Shown: positions 8,773-17,549, numbered from the stretch's first letter. The stretch is 64,000 nucleotides of DNA from Clostridium sp. UBA4548 (GCF_002387895.1 NZ_DGLI01000028.1:1-64000), one strand, 5' to 3'. Notes: generated by a model from the sequence alone, not told the origin. Numbers and translations are program-made.

Positions 8773-9510
8773 TTAGTCATCTCCAACTAATTCATTTAAC
8801 TTATCCAAGGCCTGTCTAATGCCACCTACTTCATCAATTAAACCACAATCAACTGCCTGTTTTCCTATTAAAATTGTACCAATATCGTTAAGTAATTCAT
8901 CAGTTTGACCCATTAAATTTCTAAAATCCTCATCACTAATTTTAGAAGTTCTAATGACAAATTCAACAATTCTATCTTGCATCTTCTTAAAATATTCAAA
9001 AGTTTGATGTACTCCTATGACAAATCCATTCATTCTAATTGGGTGAACAATCATTGTAGCCGTAGGAGATATGAAAGAATAATCTGCAGAGGTAGCAAGT
9101 GGAACTCCGATTGAATGACCTCCACCAATTACAATAGAAACCGTTGGCTTACTTAAACTTGCAATCATTTCTGCTATAGCGAGACCTGCTTCTACATCTC
9201 CACCAATGGTATTTAGCACAATTAGTATTCCCTTTACTTTTTCATCACGTTCCATTGCAATAAGTTGGGGAATTACATGCTCATATTTTGTAGTTTTAGT
9301 TTGTGGATTGGATATACTATGACCTTCTATTTGACCTATAATAGGAAGTATCTGAATTCTTTCATCTGGATGAGCTACAGTCATTACTCCAACTTCTTTA
9401 AGATTGGATACTTCTTCGCTAGGCCCACTTTTTAATTCCTCTTTTTTTGTATCTTCTTTGTTATCATTTATCAATTTTTTTTCAGGGTTTTTTTTCTCCA
9501 TTTTTGACAT
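8773..9510 (-). CDS. tepA: Translocation-enhancing protein TepA (ClpP-class serine protease)
   Basis: A 245-residue ClpP/crotonase-fold protease of the TepA (YmfB) family. The core has NTIGGDVEAGLAIA followed by GGGHSIGVP, where the serine of GHSIG is the likely nucleophile. The first 50 residues are lysine- and glutamate-rich and probably unstructured. In Bacillus TepA is linked to protein export and spore development. An earlier ATG is only one base from the AGGAGG, so the MSKMEK start is taken. The ribosome site lies in a strong hairpin (9516-9554). Position after aspartokinase mirrors the Bacillus dapG-tepA region. Confidence 0.9.
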   Translation of the reverse strand: MSKMEKKNPEKKLINDNKEDTKKEELKSGPSEEVSNLKEVGVMTVAHPDERIQILPIIGQIEGHSISNPQTKTTKYEHVIPQLIAMERDEKVKGILIVLNTIGGDVEAGLAIAEMIASLSKPTVSIVIGGGHSIGVPLATSADYSFISPTATMIVHPIRMNGFVIGVHQTFEYFKKMQDRIVEFVIRTSKISDEDFRNLMGQTDELLNDIGTILIGKQAVDCGLIDEVGGIRQALDKLNELVGDD

Positions 9511-9515
9511 AATCA

Positions 9516-9554
9516 TTCCTCCTAATTCACAAATATTGTGTGCATTAGGAGGAA
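9516..9554 (-). promoter_or_regulatory. Hairpin sequestering the tepA Shine-Dalgarno
   Basis: TTCCTCCTAAT (9516-9526) and ATTAGGAGGAA (9544-9554) are perfectly complementary over 11 bp, and the loop holds a further CACAA/TTGTG stem (9528-9532, 9536-9540). In the tepA mRNA this pairs the AGGAGG ribosome site (9523-9518) with an upstream CCTCCT. The fold would hide the ribosome site. It also creates an AGGAGG on the plus strand, ahead of a 20-codon ORF at 9566-9628 that I do not call as a gene. Confidence 0.7.
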
Positions 9555-9614
9555 ATTATATACTTATGAGAAAAGCATTAAATAATGAAGTAGCTTATTT
9601 TCTTAACAAGAAGA

Positions 9615-10802
9615 TTATCCAAGATTAAATTCCTTATGAAGTGCATTTATAGCCCTTTGAGTATTCTTGGACTCTACTAAACACCAAATAGTCATATGGG
9701 AGTCAGCCGTTTGTAATACCTCTATCTGCTCTCTTGTTAATGCCTTTAGAATTTTAGCCATAACCCCTGGAATTCCTCTCATTTTAGAGCCTATTATAGC
9801 AATCTTGCTACAACTTTCAATATGATTACAGTTCAAGTTAATTCTATTTGCAATTTCCTTAAACTTAGTAAGGTCATAGCTAGCAATAGTAAATATTTTT
9901 TCTTTTGGAAAAACATTTATTAAATCTATGCTTATTTTCTCTTCAGCAAGTATATCAAACAAACTTTCATATGCTTGTTGGTTATTATCGCTGACTCTAA
10001 TTTGAACTCTATCATTCATGTGAGTTATTCCTGTAATTATGCTATCACTATCTTCAACATAATGAGATATAATAGTACCTTCACTATCACTTAAAGTGTT
10101 CTTTATAACTAATGGAATATTATATTTTCTCGATATTTCAACTGCTCTTGGATGTATAACTTTAGCACCTTGATCTGCAAATTGGAATACTTCATCATAG
10201 CTTATATTTTGTATTAGGGTAGCATCAGATACGATTCTAGGATCAGCCGTCATGATACCATCTACATCTGTATAAATTTGAACTTCATCAGCTTTTAAAG
10301 CAGCTCCTAGTATAGCTCCAGTAACATCGCTTCCCCCTCGTCCAAGAGTAGTTAAAAATCCATTTTCACTTACTCCTTGAAATCCAGCTACTACTGGCAC
10401 TTTTCCCTGATTTAGCAACTCTAATAGCTTATCTGGTTTCACCTCTAAGATAGCAGCGTTATTATAATTATCGTTAGTTTTTATGCCTGCTTGGCCACCA
10501 GTTAATGGTACTGCTAATATATTTTCTTTGAATAAATCCTCACTAATTACCACTGTGCTTAGAATTTCTCCACAGCCCATCAACAAATCTATTGCCTGAG
10601 GATTATTTCTTTTGAAATTCTCTCCAACTAAAGATAGTAAAGTATCCGTAGCATATGGAGCACCTTTTCTTCCCATAGCTGAAACAACTACTACTGGGCT
10701 ATAACCTTGCTCTAGGGCAATTTTAATTTTTTTCACTACAAGTTTTCTATTTTCTTCACTAGATACTGAAGTCCCACCAAATTTCTGAACAAGAATCTTC
10801 AT
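9615..10802 (-). CDS. Aspartate kinase
   Basis: A 395-residue monofunctional aspartokinase catalysing ATP-dependent phosphorylation of aspartate, the entry to lysine, threonine, methionine and diaminopimelate synthesis. The kinase begins with KFGGTS at 7-12 and has the TDVDGIMTADPR segment; two ACT-type regulatory domains occupy about 265-395. Size and neighbourhood (ymxH before, tepA after) match Bacillus DapG, the isozyme tied to cell wall and spore diaminopimelate, so dapG-type is inferred, though lysC is an equally used name. It lies 16 bp after ymxH. No lysine riboswitch is visible upstream. Confidence 0.95.
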   Translation of the reverse strand: MKILVQKFGGTSVSSEENRKLVVKKIKIALEQGYSPVVVVSAMGRKGAPYATDTLLSLVGENFKRNNPQAIDLLMGCGEILSTVVISEDLFKENILAVPLTGGQAGIKTNDNYNNAAILEVKPDKLLELLNQGKVPVVAGFQGVSENGFLTTLGRGGSDVTGAILGAALKADEVQIYTDVDGIMTADPRIVSDATLIQNISYDEVFQFADQGAKVIHPRAVEISRKYNIPLVIKNTLSDSEGTIISHYVEDSDSIITGITHMNDRVQIRVSDNNQQAYESLFDILAEEKISIDLINVFPKEKIFTIASYDLTKFKEIANRINLNCNHIESCSKIAIIGSKMRGIPGVMAKILKALTREQIEVLQTADSHMTIWCLVESKNTQRAINALHKEFNLG

Positions 10803-10818
10803 CGTTAAACCTCCAAAT

Positions 10819-11094
10819 TTAAATGTGAGATCGTTTTAATGTTTCACCATCAATATCTATTATTATTGTTCTAGAGCCAATTTTTTTAACATACTCCCAA
10901 GGTACTTCTAACACATCCGCATTGCGGAATAAACTAAATCCACCTTTAGATTCATTCAATAATAATAGTTTAAACTCACCATTTTCATCTACTACTATAT
11001 CATTATTACCTAAAAAACTGTATTTGTCACCATCATTAATATTTATAATTTCATATCTTTCCATTTCACTAAGATATTTTATATTATCTTCCAT
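10819..11094 (-). CDS. YlmC/YmxH-family PRC-barrel sporulation protein
   Basis: A 91-residue protein of the YlmC/YmxH family, single-domain PRC-barrel proteins widespread in spore formers. The C-terminal pattern (WEYVKKIGSRTIIID) is the barrel core. Molecular function is not known; in Bacillus ymxH sits with mlpA and the dipicolinate and dapG genes. It leads aspartokinase by 16 bp and is probably co-transcribed with it and tepA. A 17-bp hairpin ends exactly at its GAGGTGA ribosome site. Confidence 0.85.
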   Translation of the reverse strand: MEDNIKYLSEMERYEIININDGDKYSFLGNNDIVVDENGEFKLLLLNESKGGFSLFRNADVLEVPWEYVKKIGSRTIIIDIDGETLKRSHI

Positions 11095-11103
11095 AAAATC
11101 ACC

Positions 11104-11143
11104 TCACAATAATTCTCATAAATTACTATGAGAATTATTGTGA
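11104..11143 (-). promoter_or_regulatory. 17-bp inverted repeat abutting the ymxH ribosome site
   Basis: The arms 11104-11120 (TCACAATAATTCTCATA) and 11127-11143 are perfectly complementary, with a 6-nt loop. The hairpin ends next to the GAGGTGA of ymxH and has no T-tract, so it is not a normal terminator. It could be an RNA element controlling ymxH-lysC-tepA translation or a repressor operator. Confidence 0.65.
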
Positions 11144-11357
11144 ATATATACCTATTTTTAGATATAATTTAAATAATTCACATTTTAACTCTAATAAACT
11201 TTAGTTATACCCTAATAACCATTGTTTACTTGTGTACAAAAATTCATATCTATAATTCTGGATAAAATTATTCCTTTATACTTACCGTTCCCTATGAAGT
11301 AGATATTTTTTATTCCTGAACTTGCATAAAGAAAGTACATAAGTTTATATTTAATCC

Positions 11358-12647
11358 CTATATTTTAGTCTTATCTAATTTAAATTCAATTAAGGTATCT
11401 TTATAAATGTCTTTAAGCAAAGCTTCATCCTTCCCTACAAAAGCACTGTTATATATTCCTCTTCTGAAGGTCATATCCATCACAGCATCTACTTTATTAT
11501 AATCAATACTATCTATTTTACTAAGCACATCATTAGGTGTATTTATTTTATCCTTAAAAAGAACAGATTTACCATTACTAAACATCCTACTGCTAGTGCT
11601 TTCCAACCCTAAAATATAACTTCCTTTTAATTGTTCCTTAGCTTTCATAAGTTTTTCTGGAGAAATTCTATCAGTTGAAAATCTTTTTAGTTCATGATTA
11701 ATAGTTTCTAAGGCTACCTTTATATACTGTGGATTTAATCCAGTATATACATTCACTGTTCCCACATTTATATGAGAAGAGATAAATAAATAGATAGAGT
11801 AGCATATTCCTAACTCTTCTCTAATTTTTTGGAATAGTATGGAAGAAGCTCCTCCACCTAAAATATTAGAAAGTAGTATGAGGGTATAAATATCATCATG
11901 ACCAACTTCTAAACCAGGCATACCCAAAGTTACATGTAATTGTTCTATATCTTTTTTCCTAAAAAAATTAGTTCTTTTAATCTCTGGTGAATTATATTTT
12001 GTAATACTTTTATTTTTACTGTCCCAGGCTCCAAAATACCTCTCTACAACTTCTTTTATGGTTTTCATATCTACTTTACCACAGATTGATATAACACAAT
12101 TTTCAGGTATGTAATAGCTTTGTAAATAGTCAATGAGCATATTTCTATTAAAACCTCGTACAGTATGTTCATAGCCTAATATTGGCCTTGAAATGGATTC
12201 TTGACCCCAAGTAGCTATAGAATGTAAATCCATTAACACATCTTCTGGGGAATCTTCACTCATATTTATTTCTTCTATAACCACTCCTTTTTCCTTTTCA
12301 ATTTCTTCTTCATTAAAATTGCTATTAAATAGCATATCCGATATTACATCTAACCCTAACTCTAAATAACTATCTAAAACTTTCACGTAGTAGCAAGTGG
12401 CTTCTTTACCCGTGAAGGCATTAATTTGCCCTCCAATGTCCTCAATAGCTTCAGCTATTTCTTTTGAAGTCCTTTTCTTAGTTCCCTTAAAAAGCATATG
12501 TTCTATAAAATGAGAAATCCCATTATTAAACTCATTTTCATTTCTAGATCCATTCTCCACCCACAGACCTACTGAAACTGAGTTAAATTGTTCAATATTT
12601 TCTACTACAACTCTTAATCCATTGTTAAGTCTAAATAAATTATACAT
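11358..12647 (-). CDS. M16-family zinc metallopeptidase (YmxG/MlpA-like)
   Basis: A 429-residue processing-peptidase-like protein. The inverted zinc motif HFIEH (H46, E49, H50) and the distal ligand E126, 76 residues on, are intact, so the enzyme should be active. Two M16 half-domains fill the length, normal for the family. No secretion signal is seen, so it is probably cytoplasmic. It lies between pnp and ymxH as Bacillus mlpA (ymxG) does; the Bacillus protein influences extracellular protease expression. The substrate is unknown. Ribosome site AAAGGGGA. Confidence 0.92.
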   Translation of the reverse strand: MYNLFRLNNGLRVVVENIEQFNSVSVGLWVENGSRNENEFNNGISHFIEHMLFKGTKKRTSKEIAEAIEDIGGQINAFTGKEATCYYVKVLDSYLELGLDVISDMLFNSNFNEEEIEKEKGVVIEEINMSEDSPEDVLMDLHSIATWGQESISRPILGYEHTVRGFNRNMLIDYLQSYYIPENCVISICGKVDMKTIKEVVERYFGAWDSKNKSITKYNSPEIKRTNFFRKKDIEQLHVTLGMPGLEVGHDDIYTLILLSNILGGGASSILFQKIREELGICYSIYLFISSHINVGTVNVYTGLNPQYIKVALETINHELKRFSTDRISPEKLMKAKEQLKGSYILGLESTSSRMFSNGKSVLFKDKINTPNDVLSKIDSIDYNKVDAVMDMTFRRGIYNSAFVGKDEALLKDIYKDTLIEFKLDKTKI

Positions 12648-13043
12648 ATATTAATCCCCTTTACATAATAGAATAAAAAGGTCCTTTTCTATTATCTGTA
12701 GCTTCAACTAATACTATGTATACTATGATAGTTATTAGTAATTTGCTATAGACTATGACTTTTCACAGCTTCCTTCAACTAAGAACTTTTCTTATTCTTT
12801 TTAAATAGTTCAAGGTAGCCAGAGTAGTTCATATAAAAGTTAAGCTTCCTTTTACTTCTCCATAACTAAACTTTAATATAACAAAAGCGTGTATTAACAC
12901 GCCATTTTAAAAGAACGCAACTACTTATAAATTTTTACATTTATTCTAAAAAATATTATTCACAATACTTTGCTATCATTATTATAAGTGAAAAAAGTTG
13001 AACTTCTTATATAATAAAAAAAATAAAAAGGCATAATGCCCTT
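12648..13043. other. pnp-M16 peptidase intergenic region (396 bp)
   Basis: No gene seen. It contains the pnp terminator next to the pnp stop codon and a second hairpin at 12887-12902. The remainder is AT-rich with no recognisable coding frame; the promoter of the M16 gene should lie in the lower half. Confidence 0.6.
12887..12902. terminator. GC-rich hairpin downstream of pnp
   Basis: GCGTGT, ATTA, ACACGC: a perfect 6-bp GC-rich stem with a 4-nt loop, followed on the minus strand by TTTTGTT. It may be a second terminator about 140 nt after pnp. Confidence 0.5.
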
Positions 13044-13045
13044 TT
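13026..13045 (-). terminator. Terminator after pnp
   Basis: The minus strand reads AAAAGGGCA, TTA, TGCCTTTT with one bulged base, then a run dominated by T. It overlaps the pnp stop codon. Confidence 0.75.
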
Positions 13046-15152
13046 ATTGCTCTGGTTTATTTTCTTCACTATCTTTTATAGCATCTTTTCTTGAAAGGTT
13101 TACTCTACCTTGTGAATCTATTTCTGTAACTTTAACTAGGATTTCATCTCCAACAGAAACTATATCTTCTACCTTATTTACTCTTTCTGTATCTAACTTA
13201 GATATATGAACTAAACCTTCTTTACCTGGCATAATTTCTACAAATGCTCCAAAAGTTGTAATCTTAGTAACTTTACCTAAGTAAATTTCACCAACTTCTA
13301 CTTCTTTAACAATATCTTTTATTATTTTTAAAGCAAGATTTGCACTTTCACTATCGTTAGACATAATAACAACTTTTCCATCGTCATTCGTATCTATTTT
13401 AACCCCTGTATCAGCTATTATCTTTTTAATAACTTTTCCACCAGGTCCAATTATATCTCTAATTTTATCTGGTTTAACTTGAATAACATACATTCTTGGA
13501 GCAAAAGGTGACAATTCTGTTCTTGGCTCTGGTATGCATTCCTTAATTTTATCTAAAATAAATAATCTAGCTTTTCTAGCATTTTCAATAGAAGTTCTGA
13601 TACAGTATTCTGATAACCCTTTAATCTTTGTATCAACTTGAATTGAAGTTATTCCTTTTTCTGTTCCTGCTACTTTAAAGTCCATATCTCCAAAGAAATC
13701 TTCTATTCCTTGAATATCAGTTAAAACCTCTTCACTTGTTAAATCTTCATTGGTTATTAAACCCATTGCAATACCTGCTGCTGGTCTTTTAATTGGAACA
13801 CCAGCATCTAATAATGCTAAAGTACTTCCACATACACTTGCTTGTGATGTAGATCCATTTGAGCTTAATACCTCAGATACAAGTCTTATTGTATATGGGA
13901 AATCCTCTTCTGAAGGAATTAGTGGTTCAAGAGCTCTTTCAGCTAATGCACCATGACCTATTTCTCTTCTTCCTGGTCCACGTAATGGCTTAACTTCACC
14001 TACGCTATAAGCTGGGAAGTTGTAGTGATGCATATATCTCTTAGTTTCTTCTTCACCAAGACCATCTAGTATTTGAACTTCTCCTAATGCTCCTAAAGTA
14101 GCAACAGTCATTACCTGAGTTAATCCTCTTGTGAAAAGTCCTGTACCATGAGTTCTTGGAAGTAATGATGTCTCACAACTTATAGGTCTTATTTCATCAA
14201 AAGCTCTTCCGTCTGGTCTTTTCTTATCTACTAGCATCATGTGTCTTACTATTTCTTTTTGAAGATTATAAACAACTTCTCCTACATCCGCCATTCTATC
14301 TTCATATTTCTCGCCAAATTCTTCATTGATTTTTTCCTTAATTTCATCAACTAAAAGGTTTCTATCACCTTTACTAGTTGTATACATAGCTTCTTTTAAC
14401 ATATCATAAGCAAAAGCTCTTACATCATTTTCGATTTCTTCATCTACTTTATGTAATTCTGGAACTATTTTTTCTTTTCCAAACTTACCTCTTGCTTCCT
14501 CTTGGAAGGCAACCAGCTTTTGACACTCTTTAAATCCAAAGCTAATAGCCTCTATCATAGTTTCTTCTGGTATCTCATCTCCACCAGCTTCGATCATCAT
14601 TACTCTTTCTTTAGTAGCACATACTGTTAAAGACATTGAGCTTAATTCTCTTTCTTTAGCTGTTGGGTTAACAACAAAGTTTCCATCGATTAAGCCTACA
14701 GATACTGTTCCTACTGGGTCAGTAAATGGAATACTTGATAGGTATAATGCCATAGATGCAGCATTCATAGCTAGTATATCTGGTGCATTATCTTGATCAA
14801 CGGATACTACTGTACAAACAACCTGAACATCGTTTCTATATCCTTTTGGAAATAATGGTCTTATAGGCCTATCTATAGCTCTACCATTTAGTATGGCTTT
14901 TTCAGATGGTCTACCCTCTCTTTTTATAAATCCTCCTGGAATCTTACCAACTGCATACAATCTTTCCTCATATTCAACACTTAGTGGAAAAAAGTCGATT
15001 CCTGATCTTGGTTTTTCTGAAGCATTTACATTTACAAGTATAACTGTATCTCCATAATTCACAAAAATAGCACAATCAGAGAGCATTCCTACTCTTCCAA
15101 ACTCAACTTTCATTTGTCTACCTGCAATACTAGTTTCAATTGTGTTTATCAT
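13044..15152 (-). CDS. pnp: Polynucleotide phosphorylase
   Basis: A 702-residue 3'-5' phosphorolytic exoribonuclease that degrades RNA to nucleoside diphosphates with inorganic phosphate and forms a trimeric ring. Two RNase PH-like halves flank a helical domain. A KH domain (IIGPGGKVIKK near 566-576) and an S1 domain (from about 620) finish the protein, as is normal. It follows rpsO, the arrangement conserved across bacteria, but a terminator lies between them, so pnp needs read-through or its own promoter in the 90-bp gap. Ribosome site AAAGGAGG. Confidence 0.99.
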   Translation of the reverse strand: MINTIETSIAGRQMKVEFGRVGMLSDCAIFVNYGDTVILVNVNASEKPRSGIDFFPLSVEYEERLYAVGKIPGGFIKREGRPSEKAILNGRAIDRPIRPLFPKGYRNDVQVVCTVVSVDQDNAPDILAMNAASMALYLSSIPFTDPVGTVSVGLIDGNFVVNPTAKERELSSMSLTVCATKERVMMIEAGGDEIPEETMIEAISFGFKECQKLVAFQEEARGKFGKEKIVPELHKVDEEIENDVRAFAYDMLKEAMYTTSKGDRNLLVDEIKEKINEEFGEKYEDRMADVGEVVYNLQKEIVRHMMLVDKKRPDGRAFDEIRPISCETSLLPRTHGTGLFTRGLTQVMTVATLGALGEVQILDGLGEEETKRYMHHYNFPAYSVGEVKPLRGPGRREIGHGALAERALEPLIPSEEDFPYTIRLVSEVLSSNGSTSQASVCGSTLALLDAGVPIKRPAAGIAMGLITNEDLTSEEVLTDIQGIEDFFGDMDFKVAGTEKGITSIQVDTKIKGLSEYCIRTSIENARKARLFILDKIKECIPEPRTELSPFAPRMYVIQVKPDKIRDIIGPGGKVIKKIIADTGVKIDTNDDGKVVIMSNDSESANLALKIIKDIVKEVEVGEIYLGKVTKITTFGAFVEIMPGKEGLVHISKLDTERVNKVEDIVSVGDEILVKVTEIDSQGRVNLSRKDAIKDSEENKPEQ

Positions 15153-15223
15153 ATATTGGCCTCCTTTCGCCCTTTAATAATATTATTGTCAAATTTTTAT
15201 AATTTATAAATAGTTAAAATAAT

Positions 15224-15242
15224 AGAGCGGCTTTGCCGCTCT
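15224..15242 (-). terminator. Terminator after rpsO
   Basis: AGAGCGGC, 3-nt loop, GCCGCTCT: an 8-bp GC-rich stem starting just past the rpsO stop, followed by TATTATTTT on the minus strand. Confidence 0.9.
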
Positions 15243-15244
15243 TA

Positions 15245-15508
15245 CTATTTTCTGATTCCTAATTGAGCAATTATAGTACGATATCTTTCAATATCTTGCT
15301 TCTTAACATAGTTTAAAAGTCCTTTTCTTTGACCAACCATCATTAAAAGACCTCTTCTAGAGTGGTGATCTTTCTTGTGAACTTTTAAGTGCTCAGTTAA
15401 TTCTCTAATTCTTTCAGTTAATAATGCTATTTGAACCTCTGGAGAACCTGTATCTCCTTCGTGTCTTGCATATTTAACCATTATTTCTTGTTTTCTTGCC
15501 TTTTCCAT
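15245..15508 (-). CDS. rpsO: 30S ribosomal protein S15
   Basis: An 87-residue S15 (MEKARKQEIMVKYA start, HHSRRGLLMMVGQRKGLL core) that binds the central domain of 16S rRNA early in 30S assembly. The frame runs ten codons upstream, but CGGAGGTG lies 7 nt before the ATG at 15508, giving the usual S15 length. It has its own consensus promoter (15592-15620) and a leader with a pseudoknot touching the ribosome site, as expected for autoregulated S15 genes. A terminator follows. Confidence 0.98.
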   Translation of the reverse strand: MEKARKQEIMVKYARHEGDTGSPEVQIALLTERIRELTEHLKVHKKDHHSRRGLLMMVGQRKGLLNYVKKQDIERYRTIIAQLGIRK

Positions 15509-15526
15509 CGTATAACACCTCCGAAA

Positions 15527-15558
15527 GTAAATCGCCAAATGCCATGTTTACCGTTGGC
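15527..15558 (-). promoter_or_regulatory. Pseudoknot in the rpsO leader (candidate S15 autoregulatory element)
   Basis: In the mRNA, GCCAA (15558-15554) pairs with TTGGC (15538-15534), and GTAAA (15551-15547), lying inside that loop, pairs with TTTAC (15531-15527) outside it. The order A-B-A'-B' is an H-type pseudoknot. It ends a few bases before the CGGAGG ribosome site. S15 represses its own translation through such structures in several bacteria. Confidence 0.65.
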
Positions 15559-15591
15559 AATTCAAAAAACATAGCATAAGGTTCCTAAAGA

Positions 15592-15620
15592 ATTATATCA
15601 AATTATTTCATACTTGTAAA
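15592..15620 (-). promoter_or_regulatory. Sigma-A promoter of rpsO
   Basis: TTTACA (15620-15615), 17-nt spacer, TATAAT (15597-15592) on the minus strand, about 85 nt upstream of the rpsO start. Confidence 0.85.
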
Positions 15621-15680
15621 TTGTTATTTTTGTATATTATGATTAAATATGAAAATTTTATTTTAATTTTATGAAAAGTT

Positions 15681-16631
15681 CTATTTCCAACTTAAATTAT
15701 AGTTTATACTTTTAGCAAAATTCTTATCAGCCTCAAGTTGAGTCTTCAAATCCTCTATAGATTTAAACTTTTTCTCTTCTCTTATTTTACTTACAAAATA
15801 TATGTTAACCTCTTCATTGTAAATAGATTTTTCAAAATCTAAAATATGAGTTTCAATACTTAATTTTCTTCCCTCTACAGTAGGATTATATCCAATATTA
15901 GTTATACCTTTGTAGAATTTATTGCTGTACTCCACATAGGTATAATATACGCCCCCTTTAGGGATTGTAAACTTTTTACTATAACCTAAGTTTATAGTTG
16001 GGAACCCTATAGTTCTTCCTATTTGCTTTCCTTTAATAACTTTTCCACTAAGCATAAAAGGTCTTTGCAAGAACTTATTTGCTCTTTCTATATGTCCCTC
16101 TTGAATGTGATATCTTATAGCTGAGCTACTAACAACTTCATCCTCAACTATTACAGGTTCCACTATATTTAAAGTAAAACCTAGGGATATGCTTAAAGTT
16201 TTCAGTAATTCTACATCACCAAGATTTTTATATCCAAATCTATAATTAAAGCCAACTATAATCCCTGCCACATTATAGAAATGCTTTAGATTAAAAATGA
16301 ACTCCTCTGGGGAAATTTTCATTAAATCTCTATCAAATTCCATGAAATTAACAATATCTACACCAAGCCCTTGTAGAATCTTTACTTTGTTCTTATTATC
16401 CATAATAAGCTTAGGTGCCAAATCCTTATTAATAACAGTTAAAGGATGATTACTAAAAGTACATACCATAGTTTTTGCATTTTCATTATAGTTTTTATTA
16501 TATAATTTTGTAGCTTCTATAGCATTTTCGATGAGAGCTCTGTGACCTTGATGGATTCCATCAAAGCTTCCTAGGGCTATAAATGTAGGATTTTTTATCT
16601 CATGCTTAAAATTATCTTTAATTACTCTCAT
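15681..16631 (-). CDS. ribF: Bifunctional riboflavin kinase/FAD synthetase
   Basis: A 316-residue two-domain enzyme that phosphorylates riboflavin to FMN and adenylylates FMN to FAD. The N-terminal nucleotidyltransferase has SFDGIHQGH near residue 25; the C-terminal flavokinase has GRTIGFPTINL near 210. It is the last gene of the rimP-nusA-infB-truB operon. A GTG three codons upstream (16640) directly abuts the truB stop codon and is an alternative start; neither start has a good ribosome site, so translational coupling to truB is likely. Confidence 0.96.
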   Translation of the reverse strand: MRVIKDNFKHEIKNPTFIALGSFDGIHQGHRALIENAIEATKLYNKNYNENAKTMVCTFSNHPLTVINKDLAPKLIMDNKNKVKILQGLGVDIVNFMEFDRDLMKISPEEFIFNLKHFYNVAGIIVGFNYRFGYKNLGDVELLKTLSISLGFTLNIVEPVIVEDEVVSSSAIRYHIQEGHIERANKFLQRPFMLSGKVIKGKQIGRTIGFPTINLGYSKKFTIPKGGVYYTYVEYSNKFYKGITNIGYNPTVEGRKLSIETHILDFEKSIYNEEVNIYFVSKIREEKKFKSIEDLKTQLEADKNFAKSINYNLSWK

Positions 16632-16640
16632 AACCTTCAC

Positions 16641-17549
16641 TTAAACAAAAACTTTTAAAAGTTTTAATCCAATATCGCTATAGTATGCTATACCTATAAA
16701 AGTATTTTCCTCATTAAAAATAGTATAGTAAACAGACTTGCTTAAATCTTTCACTAATTTATTATCTTTAACAGCTACACCATTAACTAATAATTTTTGA
16801 AACTTTTCATCTACAATTATCCTATGGTAATTTTCAAAGGTACTCTCAATTGGCAATAGAAAATCTTTAATATTCACTTCATTCAACTGGTTAATATTAA
16901 TGCTATCCTCTTTTACAAAGCTTCCTGTTCCGAGTCTCTCTAGACTCCACATCATAGCTCCACAACCTAAAATACTTCCTATATCATAGCACAAGCTCCT
17001 GATGTAAGTACCCTTAGAACACTTTACTAAAATCTTAACAATAGGCAGCTTAATTTCCACTATATCTATATTGTAAATTGTGACTTTTCTAGGCTCTCTT
17101 TCTATTTCTATACCTTGTCTAGCCAATTCATAAAGTTTTTGACCATTATGCTTTAGAGCAGAATACATAGGTGGAATTTGTTCTATCTCTCCAATAAAAG
17201 AATTTATAGTAGCTATAACTTCTTCTGATTGAAGATTTACATTTTTCTCTTCTATTATTTTGCCTTCTCTATCATAGGTATCTGTGACTACCCCTAACTT
17301 AAGTTCTGCTTCATAAACTTTAAAATCATCCATGATAAACTCAATAGCCTTAGTAGCTCTTCCAAGACATACAGGTAGAACTCCACTAGCCTCTGGGTCA
17401 AGAGTCCCACAATGTCCAACTTTTTTTTGCCTAGTAATCTTTTTTATTTTTCTAACTACATCAAAAGATGTAATTCCTGTAGGCTTATATACATTAATTA
17501 TTCCACAAAGCTCTTTAGAACTCTGAGGTTTTATATTATCTAAAGTCAT
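16641..17549 (-). CDS. truB: tRNA pseudouridine(55) synthase TruB
   Basis: A 302-residue enzyme that converts U55 of the tRNA T-loop to pseudouridine. The catalytic aspartate is D51 in GTLDPEASG, and the KGTYIRSL motif is present. The C-terminal part is the usual accessory domain. The ATG overlaps the nrnA stop (TAATG), so the genes are translationally coupled, and there is no separate ribosome site. Confidence 0.97.
   Translation of the reverse strand: MTLDNIKPQSSKELCGIINVYKPTGITSFDVVRKIKKITRQKKVGHCGTLDPEASGVLPVCLGRATKAIEFIMDDFKVYEAELKLGVVTDTYDREGKIIEEKNVNLQSEEVIATINSFIGEIEQIPPMYSALKHNGQKLYELARQGIEIEREPRKVTIYNIDIVEIKLPIVKILVKCSKGTYIRSLCYDIGSILGCGAMMWSLERLGTGSFVKEDSININQLNEVNIKDFLLPIESTFENYHRIIVDEKFQKLLVNGVAVKDNKLVKDLSKSVYYTIFNEENTFIGIAYYSDIGLKLLKVFV

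Noticed and set aside
9566..9628. 20-codon plus-strand ORF with AGGAGG upstream, overlapping the 3' end of the aspartokinase gene
   Set aside because: The AGGAGG is the mirror arm of the tepA hairpin and the 13-nt spacing is long; no known family. Kept only as part of the hairpin finding.
11144..11357. Lysine riboswitch upstream of ymxH-aspartokinase
   Set aside because: No L-box-like conserved segments or multi-helix junction could be found in the gap.
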